A stretch of DNA of 64,000 bases from Thermovibrio ammonificans HB-1 (lineage in GTDB: Bacteria; Aquificota; Aquificia; Desulfurobacteriales; Desulfurobacteriaceae): NCBI RefSeq assembly GCF_000185805.1, contig NC_014926.1, positions 638,418 through 702,417 of the forward strand, given 5' to 3'. A model generated the notes under the pieces. The model saw only the letters and a program-made list of their open reading frames with translations, made no database searches and had not been told where the DNA came from. How positions within the stretch are numbered: the stretch's first letter is position 1; each line of letters opens with the position of its first letter. The translations under genes were made by a program, and so were the position numbers. Positions 31,735 through 40,439 of the stretch are shown here, piece after piece.

Positions 31735-33426
31735 TTGGACAGGCTCAACTTTGAAGAGATTATTGCCCTGGGGAAGGAGAAGGGCTACATCACCTTTGAC
31801 GAGCTTATGGAACACTTAGATGAAGAGGTTCTCACTCCCGAACTTATAGAAGAGCTAATAACCCAGCTCGACGAGTACGATATCCAGATTATACCAAAGG
31901 AGGGCGAAGACCACGTAGACCTTTCAAAACTTCAGATAACCATAGCCCCCGACACGATACCCCGCTCCGACGACCCCATAAGGCTCTACCTAAGGGAGAT
32001 GAGCGGCATTTCCCTCCTGAAGCGCCACGAGGAAATATCTTTGGCCAAGAGGGTTGAGCTTGGCAGGAAGGCGCTCGTTCGCTACCTACTAAAAACCAGC
32101 GCCGTTTTGAACTACGTCCTCGAGGCGGAAGAGCGCATAAGGAACGGTGAGATAAAGGTCAGAGACATTATGCGCTCCCCCGACGACTTTGCAGAAGGGG
32201 GAGAGAGCCAGAGGAGGAAGAAGTTCTTCTCCATAGTGGAGCAGATAAAGGAGCTCCTTCCCGAGTTTAACAGGCTTCAGAAGCAGTACTACAGGAATAA
32301 GAGAAACGCCGAAGTTAAAAGGGCCTACCTAAAAACCTGGGCGAAGATAAACGGCCTCCTCAGACAGCTTCCCCTCTCTTACTCCATATACGAAAGGCTC
32401 GCAGACGACATCTACAACAAGTACAAGCTCCTTAAAAAGAGCGAGAGGAGCCTTCAGAAGCTCAGCGGGAAGCTCTCCTTCCTCGGCCTTCCCATAGAGG
32501 AGATTTGCCACAGGCTCGACGACGATGAAATCAGGGAGAAGATAGACGCCTCCCGTTACACCACCCGCGAAATCAGGAAGATGGTTAAGAAGTACCTCGA
32601 TACGAAGGAGACCTACCGCTCCGTCCTTGAGTCCCTTGATATGCCCCGTAACGCCTTCTACGAGCTTGCAGAGAAGATTTACTTCTACAAGAAGGACTCC
32701 CAAGAGGCGAAGCAGATACTCGTTCGCTCCAACCTGAGGCTCGTTGTGAGTATCGCCAAAAAGTACATAAACAGGGGGCTCCACTTCCTCGACCTTATCC
32801 AGGAGGGGAACATCGGCCTTATGAAGGCCGTTGACAAGTTCGAGTACAGGCGGGGCTACAAGTTCTCTACTTACGCAACCTGGTGGATAAGGCAGGCCAT
32901 AACAAGGGCCATAGCCGACCAGGCAAGGACCATAAGGATACCCGTTCACATGATAGAGACCATAAACAAGGTGATAAAAATCTCCCGCCAGATGTTCCAG
33001 GAGATGGGCAGGGAGCCAAAGCCCGAGGAGATTGCCGAGCGCCTGAAGATGCCCGCCTCTAAGGTGCGCTCCATACTTCAGCTTGCCCAGGAGCCCGTTT
33101 CCCTCGAAACCCCCATAGGCGACGACGAAGACAGCACCCTCGGCAACTTCATTGAAGACACCAAGAGCCCCATTCCCGAGCAGGAGGTTATAAAGAAAGA
33201 CCTTCAGGAGAAGGTTTCTCAGCTCCTATCTCAGCTCTCCGAGCGTGAGGCCCTGGTTCTCAAGTTGAGGTTCGGCCTCGACGGTTACCCCGAGCACACC
33301 TTGGAGCAGGTTGGTAAAGAGCTGAAAGTCACAAGGGAGAGAATCAGGCAGATAGAGTCTAAGGCCCTCAGGAAGCTGAGGAACTCCGGTCTGAACATAG
33401 ACCTCAGCATATTCCTGGAGAGGTAG
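31735..33426 (+). CDS. rpoD: RNA polymerase principal sigma factor RpoD
   Basis: A 563-residue primary sigma factor. Region 1.1-like acidic N-terminus, region 1.2 ([16 protein letters not shown]), a non-conserved insert with basic helices, region 2.1-2.4 ([35 protein letters not shown] near residue 380) and region 3. Region 4.2 carries the -35-reading helix-turn-helix ([20 protein letters not shown] near residue 520). TTG start after GAGGAGG. The promoters noted in this window (TTGACA/TAxxxT) are of the kind it should read. Confidence 0.96.
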   Translation: MDRLNFEEIIALGKEKGYITFDELMEHLDEEVLTPELIEELITQLDEYDIQIIPKEGEDHVDLSKLQITIAPDTIPRSDDPIRLYLREMSGISLLKRHEEISLAKRVELGRKALVRYLLKTSAVLNYVLEAEERIRNGEIKVRDIMRSPDDFAEGGESQRRKKFFSIVEQIKELLPEFNRLQKQYYRNKRNAEVKRAYLKTWAKINGLLRQLPLSYSIYERLADDIYNKYKLLKKSERSLQKLSGKLSFLGLPIEEICHRLDDDEIREKIDASRYTTREIRKMVKKYLDTKETYRSVLESLDMPRNAFYELAEKIYFYKKDSQEAKQILVRSNLRLVVSIAKKYINRGLHFLDLIQEGNIGLMKAVDKFEYRRGYKFSTYATWWIRQAITRAIADQARTIRIPVHMIETINKVIKISRQMFQEMGREPKPEEIAERLKMPASKVRSILQLAQEPVSLETPIGDDEDSTLGNFIEDTKSPIPEQEVIKKDLQEKVSQLLSQLSEREALVLKLRFGLDGYPEHTLEQVGKELKVTRERIRQIESKALRKLRNSGLNIDLSIFLER

Positions 33427-33447
33427 CTTCCAAAGTTACCTCTCCAG
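33415..33447. terminator. Hairpin shared by convergent rpoD and RluA genes
   Basis: CTGGAGAGGTA and TACCTCTCCAG pair as an 11-base stem around an 11-base centre. The stem covers the last codons of both convergent genes, so both proteins end in Leu-Glu-Arg-stop. There is no T-run, so termination would be imperfect or need Rho. Confidence 0.65.
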
Positions 33448-34311
33448 TTCCCCTATAAACTCTTTAAGGTCTTTGGGTAGCTCCGACTCCACCGTTATCC
33501 TTTTGCCCGTTGCCGGGTGGGTGAAAGAGAGCTTCCGGAAGTGGAGGGCGATTCTCGGACAGAAGAGGAGCTCCTCCGGCCAGCTGCCCCTGTAGTAGAG
33601 GAACTCCCCTACAACCGGGTAGCCCACAGAGGCCAGGTGGCGTCTTATCTGGTGTTTCCTTCCCGTCTCTATCTCGACCCTGCAGAGGGTTGCCCTTTTG
33701 AAATGCTCTAAAGGGGTAACTAACGAAACGGCGCTCTTGCCGTCTATCGGCCTTCTAACCGTTTGTCTGCTTCTGAGCTTTCCCTTTACAAGGCACAGGT
33801 ACTCTTTTTTAACTTCTCTTCTCTTGAACTGCTTTTTAAAGGCTTCAAAGAGTTTCTCGCTTTCTACGGCTATAACCGGCCCCGTTGTCTGTTTGTCGAG
33901 CCTGTGAACCACCTTAAGGTTCGGGTTAAAGAGCTTCCTTACGGTTTCCTCCAGGCTTTTCTCCCCTTCGTTTGTGGTTATAAACGGGGGCTTCTCAAAG
34001 ACCCACACTCCCCTTTCTCTGAACAGGAGCTTCACGTTCGGCGGCTTAAAAGGGGCCTCCGTGAGGGGGAACCTTACAACTTCGCCTCCTTTAAGCCTCC
34101 TTCGCGCAAGGAGTTCCTTTTGGCCGTTTACAGAAACCAACCCTTCGTCTATGAGCCTCTTGGCCCTTTTCTTAGAGCCTGCCCTTCTTGCCACGCACTC
34201 AACGAGCCTCTCTCCTCCCTTGGCTCTGAGCTCTACCCTCTCCGTTTTCCACCTCCTCAAGTCGGGAAATTTTGCTCCGATATAGTTGACACAGAGAGCT
34301 TTTTCTGTCAA
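33436..34311 (-). CDS. RluA-family RNA pseudouridine synthase
   Basis: About 291 residues. An N-terminal S4 RNA-binding domain (RLVECVARRAGSKKRAKRLI, then DEGLVSVNGQKEL) precedes the RluA catalytic domain with HRLDKQTTGPV, whose Asp attacks uridine. KKEYLCLVKGKL and GRKHQIRRHLASVGYPVVGE follow. It modifies uridines in rRNA or tRNA; the target cannot be told from sequence. The start is uncertain. The TTG used here lies inside an inverted repeat with promoter-like boxes and has no ribosome site. A TTG at 34260 would give a better-sized leader before the S4 domain. Confidence 0.85.
   Translation of the reverse strand: MTEKALCVNYIGAKFPDLRRWKTERVELRAKGGERLVECVARRAGSKKRAKRLIDEGLVSVNGQKELLARRRLKGGEVVRFPLTEAPFKPPNVKLLFRERGVWVFEKPPFITTNEGEKSLEETVRKLFNPNLKVVHRLDKQTTGPVIAVESEKLFEAFKKQFKRREVKKEYLCLVKGKLRSRQTVRRPIDGKSAVSLVTPLEHFKRATLCRVEIETGRKHQIRRHLASVGYPVVGEFLYYRGSWPEELLFCPRIALHFRKLSFTHPATGKRITVESELPKDLKEFIGELER
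34286..34311. promoter_or_regulatory. Inverted repeat with divergent promoter boxes upstream of peroxiredoxin
   Basis: TTGACA-N14-TGTCAA. On the plus strand TTGACA followed after 16 bases by TCAAAT forms a promoter for the peroxiredoxin, with start near 34320. The repeat thus spans -35 to -10, a position where a dimeric repressor or redox regulator could sit. The right arm can serve as a -35 for the opposite gene. Confidence 0.5.
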
Positions 34312-34346
34312 ATTTAAGAATGAAAATAAATTTCAGGAGGGAAGAA

Positions 34347-34949
34347 ATGGCGTTAGTAGGACAGAAGGCGCCTGAGTTTGAGCTTCAGGCTTACGACCCG
34401 GTCAAGAAGGAATACACAACTGTGAAGCTCTCCGACTACGCAGGAAAGTTCCTCGTTCTCTGCTTCTACCCTGCAGACTTTACCTTCGTCTGCCCCACCG
34501 AGATTGCCGCCGTTAACGCTAAAATCGACGAAATTAGGGCTCTCGGAGCAGACGTACTCGCAGTTTCCACAGACACCCACTTCAGCCACCAGCTCTTCTG
34601 CGAGGTTGAGCCTCTCCTCAAGGACCTTAAGTTCCCCCTCGGTGCAGACCCCACCGGTAAAACTGCAAGGGCTTACGGCGTTTACATCGAAGAGGCCGGC
34701 CTTGCAAGGCGCGGTAGGTTCATAATAAACCCCGACGGCATCATTGTAGCCGAAGAGGTTCTCAACCCGCCTGTAGGAAGGAACGTAAACGAGCTCCTCA
34801 GGCAGCTTGAGGCTTGGAAGTACGTTTACGAGCACCCCGACGAGGTATGCCCTGCAAACTGGAGGCCCGGCAAGAAGACGCTCAAGCCCGGTCCGGACAT
34901 TGCAGGAAAGGTCGGAACCGTTATCACAATCGACGAAATACTCTCCTAA
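34347..34949 (+). CDS. 2-Cys peroxiredoxin (AhpC/TSA family)
   Basis: A 200-residue typical 2-Cys peroxiredoxin that reduces hydrogen peroxide and organic peroxides. Peroxidatic C49 in FYPADFTFVCPTEI; resolving C168 in EVCPANW; FSHQLFCEVEPLL has an additional Cys near residue 90. The extended C-terminus (GKVGTVITIDEILS) is characteristic of AhpC-type enzymes. Its electron donor (AhpF, thioredoxin or another) is not encoded nearby. ATG set by GGAGGGAAGAA; the frame starts earlier but that part overlaps the promoter. Confidence 0.95.
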   Translation: MALVGQKAPEFELQAYDPVKKEYTTVKLSDYAGKFLVLCFYPADFTFVCPTEIAAVNAKIDEIRALGADVLAVSTDTHFSHQLFCEVEPLLKDLKFPLGADPTGKTARAYGVYIEEAGLARRGRFIINPDGIIVAEEVLNPPVGRNVNELLRQLEAWKYVYEHPDEVCPANWRPGKKTLKPGPDIAGKVGTVITIDEILS

Positions 34950-36014
34950 CTACTGGGCCGGGTGTCTGCCCGGCCTTTTCACAAGAACCAAGTAAAAGTA
35001 TTCGGCTTTTCTACCGGTTTCCGCGTTCCAACACCTTAATCCTACCCGCGTTTTCCTCTTCACAAGGGTTACCGCTTTAGCGGTTTCAACCCTGTTCCCT
35101 TTTCTTTCAGCTCCCATCCACCCTAAACCAGAGGCGTAAATGGAGCACCTTTTAAACTTTTCAGGGTTTTTCACCCAGAACGACAGCCTTACCGGGTTCT
35201 CCTTGAGAACCCCGTAACCGGGCTCTGCCTTTTCTACGGGTAGAGGCTCTATTTCCAGGTCCCGAACGAACTTCCTGAACCCCGACTGGCTGCCGACAAT
35301 TGCCATCCGGGGAACGAGCTTCCCCCTTCCGCCGTAGCTGCCCCGGTCTTGGGTAAAGAGGAGCTTGTAACCCTTCTCGAGGAAGAACTCAACGCTCAGC
35401 CTGTCGTAGTCCCCGTAGGGGAATGCAAGGAACCGGGGCTCCCTGCCTATTAGTTTTTTGAACCTCTGCCTTGAGAGCCTCTCCTCCCTCCGGAGGACCC
35501 TAAGATACTCCTCTTTCGGGAGCTTCAGCCTCAACAGCCCCAAATTCGGGTGGCTGTAGAGGTGGTTCTCAAACTCTATGAGCCCCGAGCGCTTCATCTC
35601 CTCTATCTGCTTCTCCGTGAGGAAGTCTGGGTACCTGCCTACCGCCTCCATGTAGAGGAAAACAGTTGCGGGTATGCGGTACTTTTTCAGGAGCTTAAAG
35701 GCCTTGTAGGTGGTTCTGTAGCCGTCATCTATCGTTATTACAACCGTTTTCGGGGGTATGGGCCTTCCCGAGCTGACTATTTTGTATAGCTCCGCCACCG
35801 TAATCGTGTTGTAGTTGTACTTTTTTAGGTAGCGGAGCTCCCTCTCGAAGTCCTCCATCGAGACCGAAGTTGTGGGGTAGCGGGGGTCGCCGAAGCGGTG
35901 GTAGATGAAAACGGTGGCGTAGTTATCTGCCGCCCCTGCCGGCAGAAGCAAACTCAGACTCGTCAAAGCGCTCAAGGTTGTTCTTTTTAATAACCGACCG
36001 AACGAGCTCCACAT
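34950..36014 (-). CDS. Exported polysaccharide deacetylase family protein
   Basis: A 354-residue protein with a signal peptide (residues 1-29, ending LLLPAGA). The NodB-type deacetylase domain has TIDDGY at 94-99 (metal Asp pair), HLYSH at 151-155 (metal His pair) and FLAFPYGDYDRLS near 213. A C-terminal beta domain (about 250-345) of unknown type follows. Family members remove acetyl groups from peptidoglycan, chitin-like or exopolysaccharide sugars. I chose the ATG that follows GGAAGG at five bases and begins a signal peptide; it overlaps the upstream glucosaminidase gene by 92 bases. The two wall-acting genes are probably one transcript. Confidence 0.8.
   Translation of the reverse strand: MWSSFGRLLKRTTLSALTSLSLLLPAGAADNYATVFIYHRFGDPRYPTTSVSMEDFERELRYLKKYNYNTITVAELYKIVSSGRPIPPKTVVITIDDGYRTTYKAFKLLKKYRIPATVFLYMEAVGRYPDFLTEKQIEEMKRSGLIEFENHLYSHPNLGLLRLKLPKEEYLRVLRREERLSRQRFKKLIGREPRFLAFPYGDYDRLSVEFFLEKGYKLLFTQDRGSYGGRGKLVPRMAIVGSQSGFRKFVRDLEIEPLPVEKAEPGYGVLKENPVRLSFWVKNPEKFKRCSIYASGLGWMGAERKGNRVETAKAVTLVKRKTRVGLRCWNAETGRKAEYFYLVLVKRPGRHPAQ
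34955..34979 (+). terminator. Rho-independent terminator after peroxiredoxin
   Basis: GGCCGGG-TGTCTG-CCCGGCC followed by TTTT on the plus strand, six bases after the stop. It lies inside the last codons of the convergent deacetylase gene. Confidence 0.85.
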
Positions 36015-36723
36015 ACTTACCTTCCAGTTCGGAGTATTTCCCGAGGGCCTCAAGGAGGGCGTTAACGCCGGCCCCTTTGCTCCTTAAATCCCTGAACTTC
36101 TCGTAGGCCCAGCCCACGTTGAGGTTGTATATGTAGTCTTTAACCGACTGGTAGAGGTTGTCGTAAACCTTAAGGCACGCGTTTGAGCCCCTTGCCTTCA
36201 TACACTTTGAGCCGTGGAAGGAGTACATGCCGAATATGTTGTTGGCCTCTGTGAAGAACCGGCTCGTTCCCCAGCCGCTCTCAACGGCGGCCTGGGCAAG
36301 CACCAGGCTAGGCGGAACGGTGTTAACCCGCTTTAGGAGCTCCTTTATGGAGTCTGTTCTGTACTTCTTCTTCAGGGCCTCGAGCTTCTGCTCTTCCTCC
36401 TTAGAGAGCTTCCCCTTGTGGATTACCGAAAGGAGGAAGGCCCTCTCCTTTAAAACTTCGGCGTTTGCCCGCTCTATGAGCGGTAAGAGGAGCTCTATGA
36501 ACTTCTCCTTCCTCTCCTGAACCGGCAGCCCTTTGAGGCTAACGTGGGAGGGGAACTCCTCCCTCCGAACCTTAAAGCCGAAGTTTATCGGTATGTCGAG
36601 GGTTCCGCAGTTGAGGGTCTGCAAGTTTCTGGCAGGAGTGCTGTCGCTTTTAACTTCCGAGATACCGTTTATGAAGCTCAAACTTCCTATGGCAAGGCAC
36701 GCGCTTACGAAGAACTTCCTCAA
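35923..36723 (-). CDS. Exported glucosaminidase-family murein hydrolase (Bax-like)
   Basis: About 266 residues from the TTG chosen here, which has GGAGG four bases upstream and begins a signal peptide (LRKFFVSACLAIGSLSFINGI). The C-terminal half is a glucosaminidase domain: PPSLVLAQAAVESGWGTSRF with the catalytic-type Glu, EANNIFGMYSFHG, then AYEKFRDLRSKGAGVNALLE. This matches Bax/FlgJ-type N-acetylglucosaminidases that cut peptidoglycan glycan strands. The frame runs upstream to 36921, across the divergent fumarase start, and is not coding there. The tail overlaps the deacetylase start. Confidence 0.8.
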   Translation of the reverse strand: MRKFFVSACLAIGSLSFINGISEVKSDSTPARNLQTLNCGTLDIPINFGFKVRREEFPSHVSLKGLPVQERKEKFIELLLPLIERANAEVLKERAFLLSVIHKGKLSKEEEQKLEALKKKYRTDSIKELLKRVNTVPPSLVLAQAAVESGWGTSRFFTEANNIFGMYSFHGSKCMKARGSNACLKVYDNLYQSVKDYIYNLNVGWAYEKFRDLRSKGAGVNALLEALGKYSELEGKYVELVRSVIKKNNLERFDESEFASAGRGGR

Positions 36724-36805
36724 AACCCCTCCGTTAAAGGGTTTGCCGCTCGAGAATTTATTCCCATTTGTTATACTTGGTCTAAAACAGCCCGGGAGGT
36801 TTTGC

Positions 36806-37384
36806 ATGTCTGCAATAAAAATAGAGACCCCCATCAGCGATTCTACCATCGAGAAGCTGAAGGCAGGTGATTTCGTTTTAATCTCCGGAGTGATATACAC
36901 CGCCCGTGATGCGGCCCACAAGCGGATGGTTGAAGCCCTTGAGAGGGGAGAACCCCTGCCCTTTGACCTTGAAGGCCAGGTTATCTACTACGCCGGCCCT
37001 GCCCCGGCAAAGCCGGGAAGGCCGATAGGCTCTGTAGGCCCTACAACGAGCTACAGGATGGACCCGTATGCGCCCAAGCTCCTTGAAGCCGGCCTTAAGG
37101 GAATGATTGGTAAGGGGAGCAGGAGCAAGGAGGTCATAGAAGCGATTAAGAAGTATAAAGGCGTTTACTTCGGAGCCGTAGGAGGTGCTGCCGCTTACCT
37201 TGCACGGTGCGTTAAGTCTGCCGAGGTTATCGCCTACGAAGATTTGGGCCCAGAAGCCGTAAGGCGCTTGGTTGTTGAAGATTTCCCCGCTTTCGTCGTA
37301 AACGACATCTACGGTAACGACCTTTACACTATGGGGCGCTGTGAGTACGAGCTTATAGAGGACCCGGAGCTGAAGAAGTGTTAA
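36806..37384 (+). CDS. Class I fumarate hydratase beta subunit (C-terminal type)
   Basis: A 192-residue beta subunit of two-subunit iron-sulfur fumarases or related tartrate dehydratases, acting in the TCA or reductive TCA cycle. Motifs: KAGDFVLISGVIYTARDAAHKR, PGRPIGSVGPTTSYRMDPYAP, MIGKGSRS and GGAAAYLARCVKSAEVIAYE, all typical of the FumA C-terminal domain. The alpha subunit, which holds the 4Fe-4S cluster, is not adjacent. ATG set by GGGAGG. It comes just before the nuo promoter. Fumarase is more likely than tartrate dehydratase, but the two cannot be told apart here. Confidence 0.85.
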   Translation: MSAIKIETPISDSTIEKLKAGDFVLISGVIYTARDAAHKRMVEALERGEPLPFDLEGQVIYYAGPAPAKPGRPIGSVGPTTSYRMDPYAPKLLEAGLKGMIGKGSRSKEVIEAIKKYKGVYFGAVGGAAAYLARCVKSAEVIAYEDLGPEAVRRLVVEDFPAFVVNDIYGNDLYTMGRCEYELIEDPELKKC

Positions 37385-37409
37385 CAAAGTGTAAATTTTC
37401 TGTTAAAAT
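37381..37409 (+). promoter_or_regulatory. nuo operon promoter
   Basis: TTAACA, 17-base spacer, TAAAAT: each hexamer differs from consensus by one base. It overlaps the fumarase stop codon. Transcript start near 37416, about 45 bases before the nuoA TTG. It is the only good promoter before the 14 nuo genes. Confidence 0.75.
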
Positions 37410-37460
37410 CTCTATGCCGTTTTGCGAATATACACATATCCTTAACAAAGGAGTGGGCTT

Positions 37461-37826
37461 TTGGGAGCGTATCTCGTTCTCTTCCTGTTCCTCCTCATAG
37501 CTCTGACGGTTGCACTGCTTGTACCCAACGTAAACCTGATAACAAACAAGTTTCTGAAAATAGACAGAACCAACCGCGAAAAGTTTGAGCCCTACGAGTG
37601 CGGTATTCCGAGGATACAGCCCCTTAAGGGAAGCTACTTTGCCTTTTTCTACATCCTCGCCCTCGTTTTCCTCCTCTTCGACCTCGAAACGGTTTTCCTC
37701 TTCCCCTGGGCGGTTGCCTTCAGGGAGCTGGGCGTTCTCGGTATAGTCGAGGCTTTCGTCTTTGTTGCGATACTCCTTGTGGGCTTCCTCTACGCAGTTG
37801 TTAAGGGGGCTTTAAAGTGGGATTGA
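37461..37826 (+). CDS. nuoA: NADH-quinone oxidoreductase subunit A
   Basis: A 121-residue membrane subunit of respiratory complex I with three helices. The family loop KFEPYECGIPRIQPLKGSY, with its Cys, sits between helices 1 and 2, and LVFLLFDLETVFLFPWAV, with its conserved acidic pair, lies in helix 2. TTG start preceded by AAGGAGTGGG. First gene of the operon. Confidence 0.95.
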   Translation: MGAYLVLFLFLLIALTVALLVPNVNLITNKFLKIDRTNREKFEPYECGIPRIQPLKGSYFAFFYILALVFLLFDLETVFLFPWAVAFRELGVLGIVEAFVFVAILLVGFLYAVVKGALKWD

Positions 37827-38290
37827 GAGAGGGAGTTTTCCTTACAAAGCTTCAAGACCTTATAAACTGGGGCAGGAAGGGGGCGCTCTGGCCCCTTGCC
37901 TTTGCCACTGCGTGTTGCGGCATAGAGATGATGGCCGCCGCTGCGTCCCGCTACGACTTCGACAGGTTCGGGGTTATCTTCCGGAACACGCCCCGCCAGT
38001 GTGACCTGCTCATAATGTGCGGGACAATCAGCCGTAAGATGGCTCCCATCATAAAGAGGTTGTGGGACCAGATGCCCGACCCTAAGTGGGCCATAGCCAT
38101 AGGGAGCTGTGCCATAAGCGGAAATATCTTCCAAACCTACTCAACCCTCAGGGGCCTCGACTGCATAGTTCCCGTAGATGTTTACGTTCCCGGTTGCGCT
38201 CCAAAGCCCGAGGCCTTCTACGAGGCCCTCATTATGCTCCAGGAGAAGATAAAGAGGGATAAGCCCATCGTTGTAGGCGGTGAGGAATGA
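37817..38290 (+). CDS. nuoB: NADH-quinone oxidoreductase subunit B
   Basis: A 157-residue peripheral subunit that carries cluster N2, the last iron-sulfur centre before quinone. Ligands C33-C34 (TACCGIEMM), C98 (GSCAISG) and C127 (PGCAPKPEA) are all present. GTG start overlaps nuoA by ten bases. It shares ancestry with the small subunit of NiFe hydrogenases, but the neighbours make complex I certain. Confidence 0.96.
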   Translation: MGLREGVFLTKLQDLINWGRKGALWPLAFATACCGIEMMAAAASRYDFDRFGVIFRNTPRQCDLLIMCGTISRKMAPIIKRLWDQMPDPKWAIAIGSCAISGNIFQTYSTLRGLDCIVPVDVYVPGCAPKPEAFYEALIMLQEKIKRDKPIVVGGEE

Positions 38291-38772
38291 GGTACGTAGG
38301 TGAGGAGCTTCTGAACCTCCTTCAGAGGGAGTTTAAGTCGGCCATAACCGATGTTACCCGCTTCCGCGGTGAGGTGTGCGTAACCGTTGACAAGTCGGCC
38401 ATTAAAGATTTCCTGAGGTTCCTCAAGCTCGACGACAACTTCAAGATGGATATGCTCGTTGACCTTACCGCCGTAGACTACCCGGAGCACACGCCGAGGG
38501 TGGTTGTTGTTTACCAGCTCCGCTCTCTGGAGAAGGGGCACAACCTCAGGGTAAAGTGCTGGGCGGAAAACGACGAGCTTCCCACTGTTTTAGACCTCTG
38601 GCGGGCCGCCGACTGGCTCGAGAGGGAAGTTTACGAGATGTTCGGCGTGCGCTTTAAGGGAAGGGAGCTCAAGAAGCTCCTCCTCCCTCAGAAGTACCCC
38701 TACTTCCCCTTGCGCAAGGACTTCCCCCTTGAAGGTTACGAAGAGCCTTGTCAGGTATGGGACTGGGAGTAG
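38287..38772 (+). CDS. nuoC: NADH-quinone oxidoreductase subunit C
   Basis: A 161-residue 30-kDa-type subunit of the hydrophilic arm. Motifs MLVDLTAVDYPEHTPR and ADWLEREVYEMFGVRFKG, then PLRKDFPLEGYEEP close to the C-terminus. Separate from nuoD, not fused as in E. coli. ATG overlaps nuoB stop by four bases. Confidence 0.95.
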   Translation: MRYVGEELLNLLQREFKSAITDVTRFRGEVCVTVDKSAIKDFLRFLKLDDNFKMDMLVDLTAVDYPEHTPRVVVVYQLRSLEKGHNLRVKCWAENDELPTVLDLWRAADWLEREVYEMFGVRFKGRELKKLLLPQKYPYFPLRKDFPLEGYEEPCQVWDWE

Positions 38773-38775
38773 AGA

Positions 38776-39960
38776 ATGGCTGAGAGAGAAAGGGCAGACC
38801 TTATTCTGAATATGGGACCTCAACACCCTTCAACCCACGGCGTTCTGAGGCTTATCCTTGAGCTTCAGGGCGAGAAAATAGTGGGCGCCGATACCGTTAT
38901 CGGCTACGTCCACCGGGGGGTTGAGAAGCTCGCCGAGCACCGCAAGTACATGCAGATACTCCCCGTTTTCGATAGGGTCGACTACGTTTCGGCCAACACA
39001 AACGAGCTGGGCTTTGTCCTTGCCGTTGAGAAGCTCTTGGGGATAGAAGATAAAGTCCCCGAAAGGGCCCAGTTCCTCAGGGTCATCATGGCCGAGCTGA
39101 CCCGTATATCCTCCCACCTCATCTGGCTCGGAACCCACGCCCTTGAGCTCGGGGCGATGAGCGTTTTCCTCTACGCCTTCAGGGAACGTGAGAAGATACT
39201 GGACCTCTTTGAGGAGATTGCCGGTGGTAGGCTCCACACCGGCTACATGCGGATAGGGGGAGTTGCCTACGACACCACCCCCAGGTTTCTGGAGGAGCTC
39301 CAGGAGTTCCTCGAGCTCTTCCCCTCTAAGGTGGACGAGTACGAAACCCTGCTTACCGAAAATAGAATCTGGCTTTCCCGTACCAAAGGCGTTGGCGTTA
39401 TAGACAAGGAGACTGCCGTTAACTGGGGTATAACCGGGCCCACTCTAAGGGCCGCCGGTTCCGACTACGACGTCAGGAAGTACTACCCCTACTGCGTTTA
39501 CGACCGGCTCGACTTTAAAGTTCCCGTTTATCACGCCGGCGACGTTTACGACCGTTACCGGGTGAGAATGGACGAAATGAGGGAGTCTGTAAAGATTATC
39601 AAGCAGTGCCTCGAGAAGATGCCCGAGGGGCCGGTTCAGATAGAGGACCCAACTGTAATCCTCCCTCCGAAGGAGGAGGTTTACAACACGATGGTGGGGC
39701 TCATTCAGCACTTTGAGCTCGTTATCCACGGCATTGCCCCGCCTAAAGGGGAGGTTTACGCCGCAGTTGAGGGACCCCGTGGAGAGCTCGGCTACTACAT
39801 AGTGAGCGACGGAACGAACAAGCCCTACAGGCTCAGGATAAGGCCCCCTTCACTCATAAACATAGCGATACTCCCCGAGCTTTTAAAAGGCCACTACGTT
39901 GCAGACGTTATCTCCATAATAGGTAGCCTTGACCCCCTTATGGGAGAGGTTGACAGATGA
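38776..39960 (+). CDS. nuoD: NADH-quinone oxidoreductase subunit D
   Basis: A 394-residue 49-kDa-type subunit that forms the quinone cavity with NuoB. N-terminus LNMGPQHPSTHGVLRLILEL; YVHRGVEKLAEHR near residue 43 contains the quinone-site His; DVISIIGSLDPLMGEVDR at the end is the family C-terminus. It lacks the hydrogenase metal cysteines, as expected. ATG three bases after nuoC. Confidence 0.96.
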   Translation: MAERERADLILNMGPQHPSTHGVLRLILELQGEKIVGADTVIGYVHRGVEKLAEHRKYMQILPVFDRVDYVSANTNELGFVLAVEKLLGIEDKVPERAQFLRVIMAELTRISSHLIWLGTHALELGAMSVFLYAFREREKILDLFEEIAGGRLHTGYMRIGGVAYDTTPRFLEELQEFLELFPSKVDEYETLLTENRIWLSRTKGVGVIDKETAVNWGITGPTLRAAGSDYDVRKYYPYCVYDRLDFKVPVYHAGDVYDRYRVRMDEMRESVKIIKQCLEKMPEGPVQIEDPTVILPPKEEVYNTMVGLIQHFELVIHGIAPPKGEVYAAVEGPRGELGYYIVSDGTNKPYRLRIRPPSLINIAILPELLKGHYVADVISIIGSLDPLMGEVDR

Positions 39961-40439
39961 CCTACGAAGAGTTCAGGGAGGCCGTGAAAGAGCTCGTTTC
40001 AAGCGGCCGCTATCCCAGTAAAAAGTCCTGCACTCTGCCCGCCCTGTGGATTGCGGAGAAGAACTTCCCCCGTATAGACCACGAGATTATGAGGATAATC
40101 GCTTCGGAGCTTGAAATCCCGCTGGTTGAGGTTGAGGAGGCCGCCGAGTTCTACGCCATGTTCCACACAAAGCCTAAGGGCAAGTACGTGATAAGGGTCT
40201 GCACCAACCTCTCCTGCATGTTGAACGGGGCAGAGGAGATTGTGGAGGAGCTCTCGAGGCTCCTCGGCATCTCTCCCGGAGAGACCACCCCCGACGGCCT
40301 CTTCACTTTGGAAGAGTACGAGTGCATGGGGCTGTGTGACGGAGCTCCGGCCCTAACGGTTAACGAGGAGCGCTTCCTTAACGTTACTAAGGAACAGCTC
40401 CCTGCTATTTTGGAAAAGTTCGGATGGAAGGGGAAGTAG
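39957..40439 (+). CDS. nuoE: NADH-quinone oxidoreductase subunit E
   Basis: A 160-residue subunit of the NADH-oxidising module with the 2Fe-2S cluster N1a. Ligands C82, C87 (VCTNLSCML), C123 and C127 (ECMGLCDGAP) show the expected spacing. Thioredoxin-like fold. ATG overlaps nuoD by four bases (ATGA). Confidence 0.95.
   Translation: MTYEEFREAVKELVSSGRYPSKKSCTLPALWIAEKNFPRIDHEIMRIIASELEIPLVEVEEAAEFYAMFHTKPKGKYVIRVCTNLSCMLNGAEEIVEELSRLLGISPGETTPDGLFTLEEYECMGLCDGAPALTVNEERFLNVTKEQLPAILEKFGWKGK

Noticed and set aside
36724-36921. Upstream extension of the glucosaminidase frame
   Set aside because: It would cover the divergent fumarase start and lacks a signal peptide; the TTG at 36723 starts one.
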